A DNA stretch of 28,837 nt, taken from contig JACKNH010000039.1 in NCBI GenBank assembly GCA_024234975.1, forward strand, positions 1 through 28,837, written 5' to 3'. This DNA comes from Gammaproteobacteria bacterium. GTDB taxonomy: Bacteria; Pseudomonadota; Gammaproteobacteria; Ga0077536. The translations under genes and the position numbers were made by a program. Positions 24,558-28,837 of this stretch are shown one piece after another. How positions within the stretch are numbered: position 1 is the stretch's first letter; each line of letters starts with the position of its first letter. The notes below the pieces were generated by a model. It saw only the letters and a list, made by a program, of their open reading frames with translations. It ran no database searches and was not told where the DNA came from.

Positions 24558-25991
24558 ATGACCGCACCCTTTCCAGGCTCGCCCGATTTCGCCGGATTCA
24601 ACGAACCGATGCGAATGGAATGTGATATCTACGACCTAGTAGTCGAGGGAGAAATACCGAAGGAGATCAGCGGTACCTGGTACCGTTCAGTCCCGGACCC
24701 GCAGTTCGCGCCGCGACTGGGTTATGACACCTATCTCAGCGGTGATGGCATGGTCGGCGCGTTTTACTTTGAGGGCGGGCACGTCGATTACCGCCTGCGT
24801 TATGTCATGACCGAACGTCTGCGCGATGACCGCGCTGCGCGCCGTTCACTGCATGGCCGTTATCGGAATCCCTATACCGATGACCCCAGCGTCCAGGGCA
24901 GAGGCCGCGGCGTTGCCAACACCACGCCGATCGTCCACGCCGGCAGGTTGCTGGCTTTGAAGGAGGACAGCCGGGCCTGGGAACTCGATCCGGTCACGCT
25001 CGAGACCCGTGGTGAATGGGATTACCAGGGCAAACTCCGCAGCCAGACGATGACGGCGCATACGCGGTGGGATCCCCAAACCAATGAGTTGTACTTCTTC
25101 GGCTATGAAGCGGGTGGCCTGGCGACGCGCGATGTTTCCTACTGCGTGGCGGACAAGCAGGGCGACCTCGTTCACGAAGAATGGTTCGAAGGCCCGTACT
25201 GCGCGTTGATGCACGATTTCGTGGTGACCAAGGAACATGTCGTTTTCCCGTTCTTCCCGATCACCGCGGATCTCGATCGCATCAAGTCCGGCGGACCACA
25301 TTGGGTATGGGAGCCGACGCGCGATTCGTACATCGGCATCATGCCGCGTGATGGCAGCGTCAAGGATCTGCGCTGGTTCAAACGCCCCGCATGCTCGGTG
25401 TTTCACTTCATGAACAGTTATACCGATGGCAGCAAGGTTATCGTGGATGCCTGCTATGCCTCGGTCAACCCGTTCCCGTTCATCACGATCGAATCAGGCA
25501 TGGAGTACGACCCCATGCAGTTGCACGGATCGCTGAAACGCTGGACCTTCGACTTGTCCCGGCCGGGCGATTCTTTCTCGGAAGATGACATCGGCCCGGG
25601 TGGCGATATGCCGCGTGTCGCGGACAAGGATTTGATGAAGGATTACGACATCGGCTACTACGCGATCATCAATCCGGAACTGGGGCCACCGCAGTTGTCG
25701 GGGCCGGTCTACGTGGGGTTCAACGCATTGGTCAGAATCGAAATGAAGTCCGGTCGGCAGACCCAGTTCAACATGGGCAACATGTATGTGTTCAATGAGC
25801 CAGTGCATATCGCATCAAAACAGCCAGGACACGAGGGTTATCTGGCCGTGGTGATCGATGACTTCAATACGTTCCGCTCGGAGATTGGCTTGTTTGAAGC
25901 GGCGGACATCACCAAGGGGCCGATTGCGCGGATCAAGTTGCCTGTTCGGCTGCGGCCGCAGGTCCATGGCAATTGGGTGGCAACGCCTTAG
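24558..25991 (+). CDS. Carotenoid/lignostilbene-type cleavage oxygenase
   Basis: 477 aa, starting at an ATG behind GAGGAAAC. Seven-bladed-propeller non-haem iron oxygenase of the carotenoid cleavage dioxygenase/lignostilbene family. The four iron-ligating His are visible: His168 (MTAHTRWD), His219 (LMHDFVVT), His283 (VFHFMNSY) and His470 (VHGNWVATP). YRSVPDPQFAPRLG near the N-terminus and SGDGMVGAFYFEGG are family landmarks. Bacterial relatives split stilbenes, apocarotenals or phenylpropenoids; the substrate here is unknown. No carotenoid biosynthesis genes are in the window, which leans towards an aromatic alkene substrate. Confidence 0.93.
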   Translation: MTAPFPGSPDFAGFNEPMRMECDIYDLVVEGEIPKEISGTWYRSVPDPQFAPRLGYDTYLSGDGMVGAFYFEGGHVDYRLRYVMTERLRDDRAARRSLHGRYRNPYTDDPSVQGRGRGVANTTPIVHAGRLLALKEDSRAWELDPVTLETRGEWDYQGKLRSQTMTAHTRWDPQTNELYFFGYEAGGLATRDVSYCVADKQGDLVHEEWFEGPYCALMHDFVVTKEHVVFPFFPITADLDRIKSGGPHWVWEPTRDSYIGIMPRDGSVKDLRWFKRPACSVFHFMNSYTDGSKVIVDACYASVNPFPFITIESGMEYDPMQLHGSLKRWTFDLSRPGDSFSEDDIGPGGDMPRVADKDLMKDYDIGYYAIINPELGPPQLSGPVYVGFNALVRIEMKSGRQTQFNMGNMYVFNEPVHIASKQPGHEGYLAVVIDDFNTFRSEIGLFEAADITKGPIARIKLPVRLRPQVHGNWVATP

Positions 25992-26012
25992 CCGCAGGAG
26001 GCGTTGGCTTCG

Positions 26013-26035
26013 CCGGGAGCCTGAATGGCTCCCGG
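26013..26035. terminator. Bidirectional hairpin between convergent genes
   Basis: Perfect 9-bp stem CCGGGAGCC / GGCTCCCGG with a 5-nt loop (TGAAT) in the 58-bp gap between the carotenoid oxygenase stop and the cyclophilin stop. It serves both strands; no strong T-tract follows. Confidence 0.6.
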
Positions 26036-26049
26036 TGATGTTGCTGAGG

Positions 26050-26991
26050 TCAGTTGCCTTCGTCGTCTTCCAGAACCTGGAAAACCACTTTCAGCGTATC
26101 GGCGGCGCGGGTCCCGGGTGAGTCGTCAGCGCTGGTGAGGTCGGTCCCGGCGTTATATTCCTGCAGGTTGGAGTAGCCGTCTTCATCCATGTCGAGCGCA
26201 GCGTCGTCGTCATTCAATGGGTCAAGACCGGCATTCATTTCCACTTCGTCCGGCAACCCGTCCCCATCGTCATCGGTATCGGCGTTGTTGCCGGTGCCGT
26301 CATTATCCGTATCCGCATATTCGTTGGCATCGTCAGGGAAGGCGTCGTCGGAATAGTGGCGATCACCATCAGCATCGACTTCGACTGCAGTGATCAGCAC
26401 GAGATTGGCTGCCTGAATCTGACTGACGCCGTCATACTGGATCAATGGAAGTTCGCCGAATGGCGAACCCGCGTTATAGGTGGTCAAGGCGGCGATAGCT
26501 TCAGCGACTGCCATACCCTCGCCAAGCACCTCGCCAAAGACCGTGAACCCACCATCTGTGGTGTCCAGCGGATTGGAGTTGTCATCGAGGTTGATGAACC
26601 ACTGATTCGTGGCGCTGTTTGGCTGACCTCCCAAACGTGCCATGGCAACGGTGCCACGTTGGTTCGAACGTTGGTACTCGTTGGTGACTGCCGCATCCGC
26701 CGGTACCGACGCCACTGTGCCTTCGACAAAGGTATATCCACCGCCCTGGATCACGAACCCCGGCACGCTGCGATGAATAAACGAATTGATGTAATCGCCG
26801 TCGTTCACATAGTTGAGGAAGTTCTGCACGGTCCCTGGTGCGACTGAATCCAACAGTCCGATCTCGATGTCGCCCATCGAAGTCACGAGTTTGACATTGG
26901 TTGCACTGACCGGTGCGGAGAGGACTGCCAGCGTCAAGGCAGATGTCAGGAGGCATTTTCGGTTCAGATGCGGCTTGGACAAAGAGGACAT
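26050..26991 (-). CDS. Secreted cyclophilin-type peptidylprolyl isomerase with C-terminal TSP3 repeats
   Basis: 313 aa; GGAG 5 nt before the ATG. Signal peptide (LLTSALTLAVLSAPVSA). Cyclophilin domain about 32-205: VKLVTSMGDIEIGLLDSVAPGTVQNFLNYV, FIHRSVPGFVIQGGG with the catalytic Arg, RGTVAMARLGGQPNSATNQWFIN, and FTVFGEVLGEGMAV. After it an Asp-rich thrombospondin type 3/EF-hand-like tail (about 207-300: DADGDRHYSDDAF, ADTDNDGTGNNADTDDDGDG in pieces, DMDEDGYSNLQEYNAGTD) probably binds calcium. It would catalyse prolyl isomerisation outside the cytoplasm; the repeats may mediate surface or matrix attachment. The tail resembles that of the peptidase-like protein at 3-1967. Confidence 0.9.
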   Translation of the reverse strand: MSSLSKPHLNRKCLLTSALTLAVLSAPVSATNVKLVTSMGDIEIGLLDSVAPGTVQNFLNYVNDGDYINSFIHRSVPGFVIQGGGYTFVEGTVASVPADAAVTNEYQRSNQRGTVAMARLGGQPNSATNQWFINLDDNSNPLDTTDGGFTVFGEVLGEGMAVAEAIAALTTYNAGSPFGELPLIQYDGVSQIQAANLVLITAVEVDADGDRHYSDDAFPDDANEYADTDNDGTGNNADTDDDGDGLPDEVEMNAGLDPLNDDDAALDMDEDGYSNLQEYNAGTDLTSADDSPGTRAADTLKVVFQVLEDDEGN

Positions 26992-27151
26992 TTGAACTCC
27001 AGAGTCTGCGGGTCAATTCGTCAAACAACGCATCGGGCCCATTTCAGTGCACAACGGGAAACGGTGGCAGGCGCCGGTGCGGGATGCGGGCGCAAGCATA
27101 TCATGGGGGAAGAAGGCCGTGATACGGCGGGCGGACGGGGCCTGGAGTGAC

Positions 27152-27176
27152 GTCGACCGCCCGCAAGGCGGCCGAC
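27152..27176 (-). terminator. Hairpin downstream of the porin gene
   Basis: GTCGACCGCC (27152-27161) and GGCGGCCGAC (27167-27176) form a 10-position stem with one A-C mismatch and a CGCAA loop, 28-52 nt past the porin stop. There is no T-run on the minus strand, so termination activity is uncertain. Confidence 0.4.
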
Positions 27177-27203
27177 GGTTATACAAGTAATGAACGTCAG
27201 GCG

Positions 27204-28541
27204 TCAGAACGTGTACTGCGCGCGCAATTGAAGGATATCCAGCCCTTCGCCATCAAGCCTGACCGCATTGCTGCCATCAGTGCTGAGGATATTGGTGTAA
27301 TCCAGCATGAAACGGACGTTGTCATTGACGTACCAGTTGATCGCCGCCGTCAATGCGCCTTCCTTGCCCCCGGTGAAGACGCCGTCGTTGAAATCGACAT
27401 AGGCATAGCGTGCCGCGACTTCCCATGCACCCATGCCGCCATTGCGCAACGAGAAGTTCTGCTTCGCCTTCAGGCGCTTGTACTCGCCGGAGCCAAGGTT
27501 ATAAATCGCGGCGCGCGATTCACCGGTGAGCGACCAGGTCGCCTGTACGTTCCAGGTGTTGAAATTGAGATTCTCGCCGGTTTCGCGATTGACCGAGGCG
27601 TTGTTGTATTCACCGGTAATGGTGAATGGGCCGTAGGTGTAGGCGACTTCACCACCGAACATCGTTGTGCCGTCAACCCCGGCGACTGTGCCGGTGTCGA
27701 CAATCGCCAGATTGGACATGTGGGTCGTTTCATCGCGGAAACGGATCGAATCTTCGTCATGTGACGGTGCCCGGTAGGCGCCGCGCACGCCCAGATGCAG
27801 AACCTGATGGTCGCTGATGATCGGTGAATAGATGAAGCGCCCGGCCACACCCCAGCCTTCGTCATCGGTTTTGTTCGGCGCCATGCTGTCGCCGTACAAG
27901 CCAGCGGCCATGAACCAGTGGTCACCGACGGCATCAACGCGGGCGCCAATGGCGCGGTCGGTCAGCGCTGTCGTGATGGATTCATCGATACCGCGTTCAA
28001 CAAACGGCATGTCGTTCGAACTCATCTCCAGGCCCAGGCTGTAGGGCTGCTTCTGATGTCCGACGGACAACTTCAGGTTGTCGAAGCCGCCGTATTCAAG
28101 CACGAAGTCCTTTACCTGAACCTGGTTATCGGCGAAGTCCGCTTCGGCGGCGTAATCGAAATCGTTGCCCAGTGTGCCCTGGACACTCAAGCGCGCGCGG
28201 CGGATTTCAGTGCCGTCGGTAGCTTCCTTGCCGGCAACCGGGTCGCCACTGTGCATGGTCGCATCTGTGTGCAGGCGGCCACCGAGGCGGAAGCTGTATT
28301 GCTTGTCGGCGGTCGTGAACCGCGGGCCGCCCTTGTCGAGCTGAATGATGACCGGCTCGACATCCCTGGCCTTCAGCTCTTCCTTGGCCAACAGGTTGTC
28401 ATATTGCGCCTTGGTGATGGCGCCGTTGCCCAGCAGGATGTCCAGCAGCTCCTTGTCCGCCGCGTGGGCGGTAGTGACCAGAGTTGCGCCGATGAATACC
28501 AGTGAGATTTGACGGCTCAGCACTGAACGATTGAAAGCCAT
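27204..28541 (-). CDS. Phosphate-selective-type outer-membrane porin (OprO/OprP family)
   Basis: 445 aa. Signal peptide (ISLVFIGATLVTTAHA), then the family's N-terminal helix (KELLDILLGNGAITKAQYDNLLAK), and a 16-strand beta-barrel pattern of alternating residues with RLGGRLHTDA, RRARLSVQGTLGNDFDYAAEADF, LKLSVGHQKQPYSLGLEMSSND, and a C-terminal aromatic LQLRAQYTF, the outer-membrane insertion signal. Lys/Arg-rich segments would fit anion selectivity. The closest Shine-Dalgarno-like GAGG is about 14 nt upstream of the ATG, longer than ideal. A near-consensus Pho box at 28647-28664 indicates PhoB control, consistent with phosphate uptake in starvation. Confidence 0.92.
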   Translation of the reverse strand: MAFNRSVLSRQISLVFIGATLVTTAHAADKELLDILLGNGAITKAQYDNLLAKEELKARDVEPVIIQLDKGGPRFTTADKQYSFRLGGRLHTDATMHSGDPVAGKEATDGTEIRRARLSVQGTLGNDFDYAAEADFADNQVQVKDFVLEYGGFDNLKLSVGHQKQPYSLGLEMSSNDMPFVERGIDESITTALTDRAIGARVDAVGDHWFMAAGLYGDSMAPNKTDDEGWGVAGRFIYSPIISDHQVLHLGVRGAYRAPSHDEDSIRFRDETTHMSNLAIVDTGTVAGVDGTTMFGGEVAYTYGPFTITGEYNNASVNRETGENLNFNTWNVQATWSLTGESRAAIYNLGSGEYKRLKAKQNFSLRNGGMGAWEVAARYAYVDFNDGVFTGGKEGALTAAINWYVNDNVRFMLDYTNILSTDGSNAVRLDGEGLDILQLRAQYTF

Positions 28542-28630
28542 GTTTTTTCGAAGCCTCGCGGAATTGGAGTTGGGAATTCATCCTTACCGGCACGGCTTCA
28601 GGTCGCCGTGGCAGCAGGAGTGCTGGCGGC

Positions 28631-28636
28631 TTTATA
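28631..28636 (-). promoter_or_regulatory. -10 element of the porin promoter
   Basis: Minus strand TATAAA, exactly 10 bp beyond the Pho box, the spacing typical of PhoB-activated promoters where the box replaces the -35. Transcription would begin near 28624, leaving a leader of roughly 80 nt. Confidence 0.7.
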
Positions 28637-28646
28637 TTCCATGTAA

Positions 28647-28664
28647 ATGACAGTTTTGTGACAG
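28647..28664 (-). promoter_or_regulatory. Pho box (PhoB-binding site) upstream of the porin
   Basis: Minus strand CTGTCACAAAACTGTCAT: two CTGTCAY direct repeats separated by AAAA, one base off the classical 18-bp Pho box. A third CTGTCA lies immediately upstream at 28665-28670. Position relative to the -10 at 28631-28636 is canonical. Confidence 0.85.
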
Positions 28665-28757
28665 TGACAGCCTATCAGTGGTGAAAGGGAGGCACAGTCA
28701 GCCCATCGACCGGGGCCGCGCGAAGGTATTGATTGCTGAGGTGAACCAAGTGGAAAT

Positions 28758-28784
28758 GCCACGGCGCGGATGACCGGCCGTGGC
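28758..28784. repeat. 8-bp inverted repeat near the right edge
   Basis: GCCACGGC (28758-28765) and GCCGTGGC (28777-28784) with an 11-nt loop, followed by a smaller TGCCC/GGGCA hairpin. Possibly the terminator of a gene beyond the window; 28671-28837 otherwise shows no gene. Confidence 0.4.
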
Positions 28785-28837
28785 GGGTGAATGCCCTGCT
28801 CAGGGGCAGTTAATCGACAGTTTCCGGAATGTTCAAC

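Overview
The window is GC-rich, densely coding bacterial chromosome, most likely from a Gram-negative gammaproteobacterium. Pointers are a phosphate-type outer-membrane porin behind a Pho box, an OmpA-like envelope protein, LolA-like and RND/MMPL-type export genes, a periplasmic di-haem cytochrome and Sec or lipoprotein signal peptides. A Nevskiales, Steroidobacter or Woeseia-like lineage would fit the P450, carotenoid-oxygenase and MmgE/PrpD content, but that is inference. I see no tRNA, rRNA, CRISPR array, insertion sequence or phage gene.

Layout. (1) 3-1967 (+): 3' part of a secreted C13/caspase-fold peptidase-like protein with C-terminal calcium-type thrombospondin-3 repeats. (2) 10377-1982 (-): a same-strand block. 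In transcription order it holds a secreted SnoaL/NTF2-like protein, a CotH-like periplasmic protein, a Pycsar-effector-like (DUF5706/PycTM) membrane protein, a LolA-like outer-membrane lipoprotein-sorting protein, an RND/MMPL exporter carrying its own C-terminal cyclic-nucleotide-binding domain, and a CHASE2 class III nucleotide cyclase. (3) 10813-16180 (+): a five-gene oligopeptide/dipeptide-type ABC importer with overlapping start and stop codons. It is followed by a di-haem cytochrome c peroxidase/MauG-like protein and an OmpA-like protein (to 18631). (4) 18926-22629 (+): a tight P450 - CapA-like - MmgE/PrpD operon, convergent with a MarR regulator (-). (5) 24312-23377 (-): a PAS-GGDEF diguanylate cyclase, divergent from a carotenoid/lignostilbene oxygenase (+). 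(6) 26991-27204 onward (-): a secreted cyclophilin with TSP3 repeats and a phosphate-selective-type porin behind a near-perfect Pho box.

The most interesting part is region 2. A membrane cyclase sits immediately downstream of, and probably in an operon with, a transporter that carries an apparently binding-competent cyclic-nucleotide domain. A homologue of the Pycsar antiphage effector lies just upstream on the same strand. The cyclase also has Arg where the base-contacting Lys is expected. This suggests a local cyclic-nucleotide circuit controlling envelope lipid or hydrophobe export, or membrane integrity. A second candidate is the P450-CapA-PrpD operon, whose P450 lacks the usual I-helix acid-alcohol pair.
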